Shown: positions 8,259-16,758, counted from the first letter of the stretch. The stretch is 30,499 nt of DNA from Phycisphaerales bacterium UBA1845 (GCA_002338715.1 DDIR01000057.1:1491-31989); one strand, 5' to 3'. The notes: generated from the letters alone by a model not told the origin. Numbers and translations: made by a program.

Positions 8259-8577
8259 TCCAGTCCGTAGGGTGGGCCGTGCCCACCGCCGTTTGAATTC
8301 CAACGACATAGCGGGGACAACCCCCATTTCGTTTCACGTCCCAGAATCATCAAGGTCATCCGCGTTTCCTGCGAGTTCCCCCAATACTTGGCATTCGTCC
8401 GGTTCATATTGCACACTTCGATCGCGGTGGGTGCAGTCAAATTATTAAGCTTGCCTAACCTCGAAAGAGCCTCGATTGAGGCGACGATATCCGAAGTAAC
8501 GGGCCTTGTATGTGAGCAGTTGGCACATGTCCGGGTCGGTTGTTTGGATAAAGATGACTTGATTTGGGAGACGACCT
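8259..8577. other. Intergenic stretch with a GGTGGGC/GCCCACC dyad
   Basis: I see no gene I can support in this 319-bp gap. A 7-bp inverted repeat, GGTGGGC (8271-8277) and GCCCACC (8281-8287) with a CGT loop, lies 12 bp after the TIM-barrel stop and has no T-run. It may be a REP-like element or a Rho-region hairpin. The remainder is presumably the upstream region of the ATPase gene, which has GGGAG at 8566-8570 as ribosome-binding site. Confidence 0.5.
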
Positions 8578-9906
8578 ATGCAAGTGGCCAGCCCACCGGT
8601 AAGACCTTCGCCGCGACAGGCCGAATCGGCGCCCGAACCGTGCAGCGTGCAACGGTTCTATCCGCCGCCGATCGAAGAGTGGCGCGAGACAGGGCTGCCG
8701 GGTACGCTCCTCGAAGCGCTCGTCATCAAGTGCCTGTTCACGTCCGGCGAACAGACGGGTCGCAACGTTTCCAAAGCACTCGCTCTTCCTCCGAAGCCCG
8801 TGCTCGATGTTCTTCAATCGCTTAAGAACGCCCAACTCGCGTACTACAAAGACAGTGCGACGATGGGCGACTTTCAGTATGCACTGAGTGAAGCCGGTCG
8901 CGATCGTGCGCGCAAGCTGCTCGACGAAAGCATGTACGTCGGAGCCGCCCCGGTACCTTTTGAGTATTACGTTGAGTCCGTTTCCGCGCAGTCGATCACG
9001 ACGGAAAAGCCCGGTGTCAAAGAAGTGCAAGCCGCATTCTCCGACGTGGTTATTTCCGACGCGATGCAGCGTCGACTCGGACCGGCGATCAACTCCGGTC
9101 GCGGTCTGTTTCTCTACGGCGCACCGGGTAACGGCAAGACCACGATGGCCGAACGCATCACCCGCTGCTTCGGTTCGCACATCTGGATTCCGCACGCGAT
9201 CTACGTCGATGGCGAGATCATCAAGTTCTACGATCCGCAGAGTCACATCGCCGTCAGCTCCAACGGTCCATCGGTATTGAAGGGCGAAAACTACGATCCG
9301 CGCTGGATCAAGATCGAACGGCCCACAATCATCGTCGGTGGTGAATTGACGATGGAGTCGCTTGAACTGCAGTTTAATCCGTTTACGAAAATCACCGAAC
9401 CTTCGGTACAGCTTAAGAGCAATTGCGGCACGCTCGTGATCGACGACTTTGGCCGTCAGCGGATGGCCCCCGTCGACCTGCTCAACCGATGGATCGTCCC
9501 GCTCGAAAAGCGCTTCGACTACCTTTCGCTGTCGACCGGAACGAAGATCCAGGTACCGTTCGACCAGTTGATCATCTTCTCGACCAACCTCGAACCGCGC
9601 GAGCTCGTGGACGACGCATTCCTTCGACGAATTCCGTACAAGATCAACGTGCTCGATCCACCGGTGGATCAGTATCGCGACCTGATGAAGTTCACGGCTG
9701 ACCTCTTCAACATCGAATACGTGCACGACGTTGTGGAAGACCTGATCGAGCGGCACTACCTTCAGTGCAATCGGCCGCTGCGCTGCTGCCACCCCCGCGA
9801 CCTGTTGCTTCAGATCATCAACATCGCCGCATACAACGAATGCGAAGTGAAGATGACGAAGGAAGCGTTCGACGCTGCGGTCGACAACTATTTCGCCGTC
9901 ATGTAA
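8578..9906 (+). CDS. AAA family ATPase with N-terminal winged-helix-like domain
   Basis: This 442-residue P-loop ATPase has Walker A GAPGNGKTT at residues 181-189, Walker B LVIDDFG at about 286-292 and sensor-1 LIIFSTN at about 331-337, with an arginine-containing segment (DDAFLRRIPYKI) after it. Residues of about 45-115 (LEALVIKCLFTSGEQTGRNVSKALALPPKPVLDVLQSLKNAQLA...) look like a winged helix-turn-helix, followed by a linker. There is no signal peptide or membrane helix, so it is a cytoplasmic ATPase, possibly DNA- or protein-remodelling. The start has GGGAG 7 nt upstream. The neighbour downstream begins within 10 bp but is a secreted protein, so co-transcription says little about partners. 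The specific function is unknown. The ATPase call is secure. Confidence 0.9.
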   Translation: MQVASPPVRPSPRQAESAPEPCSVQRFYPPPIEEWRETGLPGTLLEALVIKCLFTSGEQTGRNVSKALALPPKPVLDVLQSLKNAQLAYYKDSATMGDFQYALSEAGRDRARKLLDESMYVGAAPVPFEYYVESVSAQSITTEKPGVKEVQAAFSDVVISDAMQRRLGPAINSGRGLFLYGAPGNGKTTMAERITRCFGSHIWIPHAIYVDGEIIKFYDPQSHIAVSSNGPSVLKGENYDPRWIKIERPTIIVGGELTMESLELQFNPFTKITEPSVQLKSNCGTLVIDDFGRQRMAPVDLLNRWIVPLEKRFDYLSLSTGTKIQVPFDQLIIFSTNLEPRELVDDAFLRRIPYKINVLDPPVDQYRDLMKFTADLFNIEYVHDVVEDLIERHYLQCNRPLRCCHPRDLLLQIINIAAYNECEVKMTKEAFDAAVDNYFAVM

Positions 9907-9915
9907 CGTTGGGGA

Positions 9916-10887
9916 ATGCTCAGCCAATCGAACCGCCGACCGATCTCGACCGTAATCAACTGCATGATGCGAGCGAGATCCGGTCTTATTCCCATCGTCG
10001 TGGCGTTTGCCTTCTTGGCGACTGCGACGGCTTTTGGACAATCGAAGGGCGATTCGACGCCGCCGACCGGAATCTCCGGTCCAGCGAGCGACCCAGCCAG
10101 TCCGCGAAAGTGGATTCCCTACGCCAAAGCCGACAACAAACGCCTCCCCGAAACATCCGGTATCGTTGCGAGTCGAAAGTACCCCGGCGTGCTCTGGACG
10201 CATGGGGACTCCGGCAACGACCCGAAAATCATCGCCATCGATGTTCATGGGAAGGTGTTGGCTGAGGTGTATATCAGCGGCGCGCCGAACACCGATTGGG
10301 AAGACATTTGCGCCGATGACCAGGGGAATCTGTACATCGGCGACATCGGCAACAACCACGCCATGTTCCCCGCGCGATATATCTACTGCATCACCGAACC
10401 GGACCCGCACAATCCACCAATAGAGCCCATCGCGCCGACGAAACGCTGGCGATTCAAGTATCCGAACAAAGAGCGGTTCGACTGCGAGGCGTTGTTCTGG
10501 TCGGATCGGTCGCTTTATGTGATTGCCAACTTGAAGCCGATGGAGGCGATCGTTTATCGCTTGAGCGAAATCCGCGACGGGCAAATGGAACTCGTACCTG
10601 TCGCCGAGCCGCACCTGCCATTTCCCAATGGTGCGGATGTTTCACCCGACGGAAAGCAACTCGTCATCAGCAGTTACGGTGCGATCAATGTGTTTGACAT
10701 TGAAGTGGCCAATGACAAGGGATTGGTGCTGACGCACGGGCGGTCAATTCGCTATCCAATGAAGAAAGGGGCCATCGAGTCGGTGTGCTTTCTGGATGAC
10801 GATGTGGTTGCCATGTCGGAGCGCGGAAAGCTCTATCGATTGCAGCCGCAAGACTTTGAGTTACAGGTCCGATTCGTCAGCCCGTGA
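9916..10887 (+). CDS. Exported beta-propeller-like protein, unknown function
   Basis: This is a 323-residue product with a long basic N-region, a hydrophobic core (LIPIVVAFAFLATATAFGQ) and likely signal peptidase cleavage after AFG or FGQ. The mature part opens with LPETSGIVASRKYPGVLWTHGDSGNDPKIIAIDVHGKV and continues with TDWEDICADDQGNLYIGDIGNN and GADVSPDGKQLVISSYGAINVFDI. These repeated strand motifs suggest a beta-propeller of the type that opens with SGI.AS....GV.W.HNDSG. The ATG at 9916 is 10 bp after the ATPase stop, but its GGGG is too close to act as a ribosome-binding site. ATG 9964 gives a more standard signal peptide; both are possible. No catalytic motif is recognised. It may bind a ligand or surface polymer, but that is speculative. 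Confidence 0.75.
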   Translation: MLSQSNRRPISTVINCMMRARSGLIPIVVAFAFLATATAFGQSKGDSTPPTGISGPASDPASPRKWIPYAKADNKRLPETSGIVASRKYPGVLWTHGDSGNDPKIIAIDVHGKVLAEVYISGAPNTDWEDICADDQGNLYIGDIGNNHAMFPARYIYCITEPDPHNPPIEPIAPTKRWRFKYPNKERFDCEALFWSDRSLYVIANLKPMEAIVYRLSEIRDGQMELVPVAEPHLPFPNGADVSPDGKQLVISSYGAINVFDIEVANDKGLVLTHGRSIRYPMKKGAIESVCFLDDDVVAMSERGKLYRLQPQDFELQVRFVSP

Positions 10888-10905
10888 ACCGGGTTTGCGT
10901 TCGGA

Positions 10906-11172
10906 CTATTGCCAGGGCTTGATCGTCAGGAGCAGCGTCGCGATCGCAATGATGACACCCAGCGCCGCAAACCACACGCGATACGATTGAAGTCGCACCT
11001 GCCGTTCAGCCGCGGCGGCTGACCGCTCTGCTGGCGTGGGCGAAGATGATGGGGCGGGCGAACCGGCGGAGTTGGCCGTATTCGTTTGGCTGGCTTTGGT
11101 GCGGGCCTTTTCTTCTTTGACCAGAGACTTGGCCAGCTTCTTTTCGATCTTGGCTTGTTCTTTGTCGGTCAC
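10906..11172 (-). CDS. Small tail-anchored membrane protein, unknown function
   Basis: This 88-residue product starts at a GTG (11172-11170 on the minus strand) preceded by GGAAAGG, rather than at the longer open frame to 11220. The first 30 residues are charged (TDKEQAKIEKKLAKSLVKEEKARTKA) and probably helical. They are followed by an Ala/Ser/Pro linker, a basic stretch (RQVRLQSYR), and one C-terminal helix (VWFAALGVIIAIATLLLTI) ending in KPWQ. This gives a single-pass protein with a cytosolic N-terminus. It lies 60 bp downstream of uvrC in the same direction, so it may share that transcript. It converges with the plus-strand secreted-protein gene 18 bp away. No family was recognised. Confidence 0.6.
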   Translation of the reverse strand: MTDKEQAKIEKKLAKSLVKEEKARTKASQTNTANSAGSPAPSSSPTPAERSAAAAERQVRLQSYRVWFAALGVIIAIATLLLTIKPWQ

Positions 11173-11232
11173 GGTACCTTTCCAATCGATGCATGACTTT
11201 GATCGAATTCGAATCACCAACGGCCGGCGGAC

Positions 11233-12615
11233 CTAACCCGAAGATCGCTTCGGTCGAGGCGGGGGGCGTCGGCCTGATTTGATGTCTTCGTCGAACGTTT
11301 TCTTTCTCCGCAGAATATGGTGGTAGTGTTGGGCGAACCGATGCGCTTCGTCGCGCACGCTTTGCAGCAATCGCAGGGCATCGTTGTTGCGGGCCATCCT
11401 GATCGGCGCCGACTGCGCCTGCACGTAAACGAGTTCTTCCTTTTTTGCCAGCGAAAGGACCATCGCTGGTTTCAGGTCCAATTCACCAAACGCTTCCTGC
11501 GCCGCATGAAGCTGCCCCAACCCGCCATCGATCAGGATGATGTCTGGGTACAGTTCCTCGCCGGCAGACGCATAGCGATAGCGCCGCTGGATGACCTCCT
11601 TGATCATCGCGTAATCGTCCTGCCCTTCAACGGTCTTGATCTGAAACCGCTTGTAACCGGCTTTGAATGGCTTGCCGTCGATGAAGCAGACCAACGATCC
11701 AACCGACTGCTCGCCTTGCAGGTTGGCGATGTCGATGCCCTCGATGCTGCGCGGGCGGTTCTCGAGGTTGAGCAGGTCGGCCAACTTGTCCAGCCCCTTC
11801 GCCGGGTCGACGTAGAACGCTTCGATTTGGCGGTCTCGATCGGCATCGCCCGAATCGGATAGCGCCTGGATCGATTTGATGCGATCGCGAATGACGGCAG
11901 CTTCTTCGTAGCGCATCTCAGCCGACGCGCCTTCCATCTCCTTGGTCATCTGGCGGATCAACACCGAACGTTTCGACTTCAGCAGATTCTTCACGCGTTC
12001 AATGTCTTTGCGATACGCGTCCCGGCTGATGAGATCGGCGCACGGCGCGGTGCATTGGTTGATCGCGTGAAGCAGACACGGGCGAAAGAACCGTCGCGAG
12101 TCGTCGTCGGCGCGGATTTCCAATTCGCACGTTCGGAATTTGAAAACTTTCTGAAGCGTGTTGACCGCGTCGCGAATAGCCGCGGAGTTTGTGAATGGTC
12201 CGTAGAGCTTGCTGCCTTTTAGGCGCGGTGTGCGCGTGACAAACACCCCGGGAAAATCGTCGCCGGTCGTGATTTCGAGATAAGGAAAGGTTTTGTCATC
12301 TTTAAGCTGGGCATTGTGCGGTGGTTGAATGTCCTTGATCAGCCGGGCCTCTTTGAGAAGGGCGTCGACTTCGGTTTCGCAATCGAGAAAATCGATGTCG
12401 ACGACCCGGCTGGCCATGTTGGCGATGTCCGGTCCGCGGGTCGTGAGCAGGTCAGCCGACGCCTGGAAGTAGCTCATGACGCGGGACCGCAGGTCCTTGG
12501 CTTTTCCGATATATAGGACCTTGCCTTCGACGTCCTTCATCAGATAGACGCCGGGTGTGTTGGGGAATCTGGCGATCAGCTCCCTGAGGGCAGTGATGCG
12601 TTTCTCATCGCTCAT
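11233..12615 (-). CDS. uvrC: UvrC, excinuclease ABC subunit C, lacking the C-terminal HhH domain
   Basis: UvrC makes both incisions in nucleotide excision repair. The 460-residue protein has an N-terminal GIY-YIG nuclease (TPGVYLMKD...LYIGKAKDLRSRV, residues 20-46). Four cysteines at 163, 180, 188 and 192 match the known Fe-S ligand pattern. The UVR motif for UvrB contact lies at about 222-252. The RNase H-like nuclease domain carries the expected acidic and His residues: D295 in GIDIANLQGE, D333/D334, D363 in LIDGG and H425 in DEAHRFA. Normal UvrC is about 600 residues and ends in tandem helix-hairpin-helix motifs; here the chain stops about 35 residues after DEAHRFA in a basic Pro/Arg tail. 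All catalytic parts are present, so the family call is firm. The missing HhH could change DNA binding or 5' incision. Confidence 0.93.
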   Translation of the reverse strand: MSDEKRITALRELIARFPNTPGVYLMKDVEGKVLYIGKAKDLRSRVMSYFQASADLLTTRGPDIANMASRVVDIDFLDCETEVDALLKEARLIKDIQPPHNAQLKDDKTFPYLEITTGDDFPGVFVTRTPRLKGSKLYGPFTNSAAIRDAVNTLQKVFKFRTCELEIRADDDSRRFFRPCLLHAINQCTAPCADLISRDAYRKDIERVKNLLKSKRSVLIRQMTKEMEGASAEMRYEEAAVIRDRIKSIQALSDSGDADRDRQIEAFYVDPAKGLDKLADLLNLENRPRSIEGIDIANLQGEQSVGSLVCFIDGKPFKAGYKRFQIKTVEGQDDYAMIKEVIQRRYRYASAGEELYPDIILIDGGLGQLHAAQEAFGELDLKPAMVLSLAKKEELVYVQAQSAPIRMARNNDALRLLQSVRDEAHRFAQHYHHILRRKKTFDEDIKSGRRPPPRPKRSSG

Positions 12616-13029
12616 CGCCGGAATTGTAGCAATGAGGCGATTTTTCGGCGAAGGATTGCTGGGTGGGAGATTCGAGGCATTGGATGCCGACGAATATCCG
12701 TCACAGGTTTGCGAATGTTTGGGGGGAACGGAGTCGGACAGGGCTCCTCTTGGAATGAAACAGATTCAATTCGTTTCCGATGCGGGGGCGTTTCGGTTGG
12801 GGCTGATTTATGGACGATCCTGTTAAACATTTGTAGAATGACCGGAATTGTCTGTACAATCGTCTTAGCGTTCACAATGACCGCATGTGTACGTGGCCAG
12901 CATCTCACATCGGTGCTTGAATCGTTCCTCGCTTGGCTGAATCTGCTGATTGAGGTGTTTCGCAAACGCCGTGAAAACTTTTGAGTTGCTGCGTGGCCCG
13001 GAAGCGGTCCACAGCATTTAGAGATCACT
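12616..13029. other. Intergenic region between divergent uvrC and the ROK kinase gene
   Basis: This 414-bp stretch separates divergently transcribed genes, so it should hold both promoters. A 5-bp dyad, ATTGT (12847-12851) and ACAAT (12856-12860) with CTGT between, is a possible operator for the kinase. An ATG frame at 12838-12984 (48 codons) is discussed under rejected items. I see no RNA gene. Confidence 0.45.
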
Positions 13030-14031
13030 ATGTCCCGTCAAATTGCCGTCGGTATCGATCTCGGTGGCACCAATATCGTGACCGCACTCGTCGCCGATGA
13101 CGGTGAGATCATTGCTATCGTCAGTCGGCGGACCGATGCAGCCCGAGGGGCTGAATGCGTCGTTGGCGAGATGGCCGACACCGTCAACAGCCTCATCAGC
13201 GATAATTCCATCGCGCTCGAAGACGTGGTCGGGTTGGGCATTGGCACACCCGGACCGCTTCGACTGAGCAAGGGATATATTCATCGACCCGCCAACCTCC
13301 CCGGCTGGGAGAATGTACCGATCTGCCAGTGGCTTCAGGAAAAGACGCAGCTCCCCGTCCAACTCGAAAACGACGCCAATGCGGCTGCATACGCCGAGTA
13401 CTGGGTCGGCGCGGGTAAGGGAAGCTGTGATTTGGTGACGCTGACATTGGGGACGGGCATCGGCGCCGGCGCGATCATCGACGGCGAGATCTTGCGCGGT
13501 CACTTTGAAAACGCGGCAGAATTCGGTCACACGATCGTCGAACTCGACGGGCGTCCCTGCACCTGCGGGCAGCGCGGCTGCCTTGAGCAATACGCATCAC
13601 CCGGCAACATCGCCAAGTATGCCATCGAACAGATTCGCAAAGGTTCGGAAAGTTCGCTTGGACCGGTATTGAAGGCGAACGGCGCGTTCGATTCGCAGGC
13701 CATTGCGGAAGCGGCTCAAGCGGGCGATTCGTTGGCCGACACGATCTGGGACGAAGCCTGCCGATACATCGCGCTGGCGTGCGTGAATGTTCAGCATGCC
13801 CTGAATCCCGAAATCCTGGTGCTTGCCGGAGGGATGAGCAAAGCCGGCGATTTTCTGCTGGGGCGTGTTCGTCAGCATTTCATTTCGCGGACGTGGAAGA
13901 TTTTCGAAGACAAACCAAGGATCGTGCTGTCCAACCTTGGCAGCAATGCGGGCGTGGTCGGGGCGGCAGGCGTGGCGTGGAAAGCACACCGCAGCGGTGC
14001 GGCATGTCTCAACGCGGCGACGGCTGAATAG
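13030..14031 (+). CDS. ROK family sugar kinase, probably glucokinase
   Basis: This 333-residue cytoplasmic kinase phosphorylates a hexose, most likely glucose, at O6 with ATP. Evidence: the N-terminal phosphate loop GIDLGGTNIVTAL, the catalytic Asp in ENDANAAA (D115), the ATP-site LTLGTGIGAGAI, and the ROK zinc site with H167 and Cys 177, 179 and 184 in the pattern CxCGxxGCxE. EFGHxxVxxDGxxCxCGxxGCLEQYAS is the ROK consensus. Length is usual for bacterial ROK glucokinases. There is no N-terminal HTH, so it is an enzyme rather than a NagC/XylR-type repressor. It is divergent from uvrC and appears monocistronic. Glucosamine-, mannose- or N-acetyl sugar kinase activity cannot be ruled out from sequence alone. 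The product glucose-6-phosphate could feed the fructose-6-phosphate used by GlmS. Confidence 0.92.
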   Translation: MSRQIAVGIDLGGTNIVTALVADDGEIIAIVSRRTDAARGAECVVGEMADTVNSLISDNSIALEDVVGLGIGTPGPLRLSKGYIHRPANLPGWENVPICQWLQEKTQLPVQLENDANAAAYAEYWVGAGKGSCDLVTLTLGTGIGAGAIIDGEILRGHFENAAEFGHTIVELDGRPCTCGQRGCLEQYASPGNIAKYAIEQIRKGSESSLGPVLKANGAFDSQAIAEAAQAGDSLADTIWDEACRYIALACVNVQHALNPEILVLAGGMSKAGDFLLGRVRQHFISRTWKIFEDKPRIVLSNLGSNAGVVGAAGVAWKAHRSGAACLNAATAE

Positions 14032-14071
14032 AGCGCCTTCAATTCAAACGCAGCACCCGGGCAGCGTCGTC

Positions 14072-14091
14072 ATTCCCGCGAAGGCGGGAAT
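14072..14091. repeat. REP-like dyad (ATTCCCGC...GCGGGAAT)
   Basis: This is a perfect 8-bp inverted repeat: ATTCCCGC (14072-14079), a GAAG loop, GCGGGAAT (14084-14091). It lies 40 bp after the kinase stop. Dyads of this CATTCCCGCGAAGGCGGGAATCC type are dispersed in many bacterial genomes between convergent genes. It could also act as a 3' stabiliser or terminator for the kinase mRNA, although no T-run follows. Confidence 0.6.
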
Positions 14092-14240
14092 CCAGGGGCA
14101 AACCGAAGTCAATCCACGTGCGTACTGGCGACCGTGCTGTAGCAGGTAGGCGAGCAAGACGCCGCGCTTGGATTAAGATCGCCCCAGGTCCAGCATTCGT
14201 ATTACATTGCGCTTATTGGATCGAAATCGATCAGGTCGGT

Positions 14241-14723
14241 TTACTCTTCATCGAAGAGCGAACGTTCCCTGAATTCCGACGCCCGTTCCAACAGTTCATT
14301 TCGATCGGGCACCACCTGCGGTTCCATGACGAAATCAGCTGAACGCTCATCGTGAATGTGACCGGGGTACAGAATCTCCGAGAAGAAATCGATGCCCGGT
14401 TTCTGATACCACGGTGATTTGATGTTGTGATGGGTCTTGAGCGTTTCGTATCCCTCAAGCCGCGCGACCACGTCGTAATCGCCATACCACAAGAAGTCCG
14501 TCGAGACGGGTGATCGGCCGATCTCCTCATCATTGAGCCAGATCAAAGCGCCCTGCGGTTCGGTGTTGATGGTGAGCGTTCTGCGCACGCACCCGGTATT
14601 AATGAGCGCGACAATACTGCACGCGAGGATCGCGGCAGTCCGCAGACGCACGGCGTTTAGCGGTCCGCCATGCGGGTGGGAACCGTGAGATGGATGATCG
14701 TTCGAGGTCGTGGTCGGTATCAT
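14241..14723 (-). CDS. PEGA-domain lipoprotein
   Basis: The product is 160 residues from ATG 14723, or 136 from the in-frame GTG at 14651. A hydrophobic stretch (AAILACSIVALINTGC) ends in a Cys at residue 45 that looks like a lipoprotein cysteine, although Asn at -3 is not a perfect lipobox. After it comes a PEGA-like domain: RTLTINTEPQGALIWLNDEEIGRSPVSTDFLWYGDYDVVARLEGYETLK, with the P-x-G-A-x-I/V-x-L-N-G/D-x-x-x-G-x-(T/S)-P core. PEGA domains are surface-exposed beta folds common in planctomycete envelopes. The tail is acidic and probably helical. Neither start has a convincing ribosome-binding site; GTG 14651 gives the tidier signal peptide. Its position 97 bp downstream of the BNR-repeat protein gene suggests co-transcription of two envelope proteins. 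Confidence 0.8.
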   Translation of the reverse strand: MIPTTTSNDHPSHGSHPHGGPLNAVRLRTAAILACSIVALINTGCVRRTLTINTEPQGALIWLNDEEIGRSPVSTDFLWYGDYDVVARLEGYETLKTHHNIKSPWYQKPGIDFFSEILYPGHIHDERSADFVMEPQVVPDRNELLERASEFRERSLFDEE

Positions 14724-14820
14724 GACGAAATGATGCGCGCAAATCGACGCAGCGTCCAGCGCATTTCGATCGACCTGCGTATTTCAGATGCTCACGCCAG
14801 CCGACCGGACCCTTGCGGAG

Positions 14821-16410
14821 TCATCGAGTGCGTCGACGCGATACCGCACCGAGCGATCCTAAGCCCAGCATCATCAACGGGATCATCCCGACCGCACCGG
14901 CACCACATCCGACGCTGCCCCCTGATCCGCCGCTTCCACCACTACCCGAACCGCCAGCCGAGCACACGCTATCGTCACAGTCATCGGGAACACCATCACC
15001 GTCACAATCGCCAACAAAGCGCGACTGCTGGGCGTCGCCAATGCCATCGCCATCGCAATCGGATGCCAGGGCGAAGGGCAGGACGAAGACGTCTTCGTCG
15101 TCACCGGCGCTCTTGGATTGATTCCCCGAATACCAGACCGCCAACCAGCTGCCCGCACCATCCGACGCCAGTTGGACGCCCAGGTCTTCGTTGCTGTCCT
15201 CGTTGGCGTCGGCGTTGAGCGGTTCGGGTTCGTCCCAGGACATGCCGCCATCGCGACTCTGGGCGGCGAGTATGTCGATGTCTTCGCCAAGCAGGCCCGT
15301 CTGCTCCCATGCCACCACCCAGGAGTCTTCCACGCCCGACGTGATCGACGGATTCACACCGACTGCAACCCGCGATGGCGTGGACCAGTTTCGCTCGGTG
15401 CCCACAGCGGTCGACGAATCGGAATTCGATGACCGTGAGACGAACACTTCGCCCGCTTGTGCAAATGCCACCATCCACTGACCGCCTGAGTCGCCGGCGC
15501 TCTGTGATCGGCCGTATGCAACGACCGGACTGGCTGCTCCGGACCCGTTCGACATGTCGGTCGGTTCTGAAAACGTCAATCCGTCGTCGATGCTTTCGGC
15601 GAACACGATTTTTCCGCCCGATGACCAGCTCGCGATCCACTGACCATCACCGTTGGCTGCGATGGTTGGCGTGATGTCACCGGTTCCGTCGAACGGCGTA
15701 AACGAGCCCGCCGAAATCCAGCTTGCACCTCGGTCGATGCTTTGTGCCATCAAGATGACCGTGTCGTTCACCGCATGCGATCCGCCGCCACCTGCGATGT
15801 CCCGGGTTGAAGACCAAAGCAATATCCAAACGTCGCCGTCGGTGGCCAGTGCAACATCATGATCGATCGGCTGAACCGCACCTTCGGCAATGTCCTGTGG
15901 TGGCGTGGCGATGCGAACGGGTTGTCCCCAGGTTTGTCCGTTGTTGGTGCTGCGTGCGACGAGCACATCGCTTGCGGTTCCGCCATGGTCAGCCGACCCG
16001 CTCAGCGGTGAGATCCACGCGACAACCCAGTTGCCCTTGCCGTCGGTCACAATCACGGGGGATTCGTCGTCGGCTCCAGACGTCCGTCCGTCGGTGAGCA
16101 GGGTCGCCGGTGCGCTCCAGGTACGTCCTCCGTCGGCGCTGTTTGCCCAGCGGACTTCGACGCGGTCGTCGTTGTTCGTACCACCTTCCTGAACCGTTTG
16201 CCAGACGGCGACCCAGTTTCCCTTTTGGTCGGTGGCGATGGACGGTTGCTGATCGTTTCCCGAATCGCGGGTGGCGTCGTTGTTTAGAAACTCGAGCGTC
16301 CCCAAAGATGCGTTATTGATCTGTGCGTGCGATGACGGGCCAAAAGCCAACGCGCCCGCAATGAATGCGCAGAATGGGATGACTCGTGAACACTGGGGTT
16401 GAATGTGCAT
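14821..16410 (-). CDS. Exported BNR/sialidase-fold protein with Gly-Cys/TM/Arg C-terminal sorting tail
   Basis: This is a 529-residue protein with a signal peptide (about residues 1-29, ending in SSHA). The body is a run of BNR/Asp-box repeats such as SADGGRTWSAP, STNNGQTWGQP, SIDRGASW, SIDDGLTFSEP and SRDGGMSWDEP, the S-x-D-x-G-x-x-W pattern of a six-bladed sialidase-like propeller. Next come calcium-binding type-3 repeats (DCDGDGIGDAQQ, DCDGDGVPDDCDD) and a Gly/Ser-rich linker. The C-terminus is VGCGAGAVG, a hydrophobic helix (about 506-523) and SRRRTR. That layout matches Gly-Cys/transmembrane/Arg sorting signals described in myxobacteria. Catalytic sialidase residues (Arg triad, Tyr/Glu pair) are not evident, so it may bind rather than hydrolyse. 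It is probably surface-anchored or processed at the envelope. Confidence 0.85.
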   Translation of the reverse strand: MHIQPQCSRVIPFCAFIAGALAFGPSSHAQINNASLGTLEFLNNDATRDSGNDQQPSIATDQKGNWVAVWQTVQEGGTNNDDRVEVRWANSADGGRTWSAPATLLTDGRTSGADDESPVIVTDGKGNWVVAWISPLSGSADHGGTASDVLVARSTNNGQTWGQPVRIATPPQDIAEGAVQPIDHDVALATDGDVWILLWSSTRDIAGGGGSHAVNDTVILMAQSIDRGASWISAGSFTPFDGTGDITPTIAANGDGQWIASWSSGGKIVFAESIDDGLTFSEPTDMSNGSGAASPVVAYGRSQSAGDSGGQWMVAFAQAGEVFVSRSSNSDSSTAVGTERNWSTPSRVAVGVNPSITSGVEDSWVVAWEQTGLLGEDIDILAAQSRDGGMSWDEPEPLNADANEDSNEDLGVQLASDGAGSWLAVWYSGNQSKSAGDDEDVFVLPFALASDCDGDGIGDAQQSRFVGDCDGDGVPDDCDDSVCSAGGSGSGGSGGSGGSVGCGAGAVGMIPLMMLGLGSLGAVSRRRTR

Positions 16411-16758
16411 AGGGTCCTATCCTTCATGATGAACAAAGCGCGTGGGCGCGATGATGGCATCGACCGATTTTTGTCGTTTTGTCCAATGGTTTTTGTGGGG
16501 GGCGCGGCAACGGTTCGTTGATGCCGCGTCTGACTGGAAGTTTACAATTGAGATTGGATGTCAGAGCCCCAGCCATTCAACAGAATGCACCGCGAAGGTC
16601 CGGAAAAAAGTCCTTGGATTGGCGCAGAATCCCGCCCAGGATGGCGATCGATGCCGGCTGAAGTTCGTTCAGCCACACGTCAATAGAAGCGTCCACTGTG
16701 CGACGTCAATAAAACGCGCGCAGTGGACGCTGAATCGTTGATGGTGTGGTCGAGCGGC
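16411..16758. other. Intergenic region with an 11-bp inverted repeat downstream of glmS
   Basis: This 348-bp gap lies between the glmS 3' end and the BNR-protein 5' end, both on the minus strand. AGCGTCCACTG (16688-16698) and CAGTGGACGCT (16721-16731) form a perfect 11-bp inverted repeat with a 22-nt loop, 27 bp after the glmS stop. A 9-bp direct repeat, ACGTCAATA, occurs at 16677-16685 and 16703-16711. No T-run accompanies the stem. No gene was seen. Confidence 0.5.

Noticed and set aside
8455..10614. A 719-codon open frame on the minus strand
   Set aside because: It lies opposite the AAA ATPase and the start of the secreted-protein gene, both with clear domains. Its composition (many Arg, His, Val, Asp) is the usual antisense shadow of GC-rich coding DNA, with no recognisable motif.
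12838..12984. A 48-codon frame resembling a tiny lipoprotein signal (MTGIVCTIVLAFTMTAC...)
   Set aside because: There is no ribosome-binding site, it lies in the promoter region of the kinase gene, and it is too short for confidence. The hydrophobic start may be chance.
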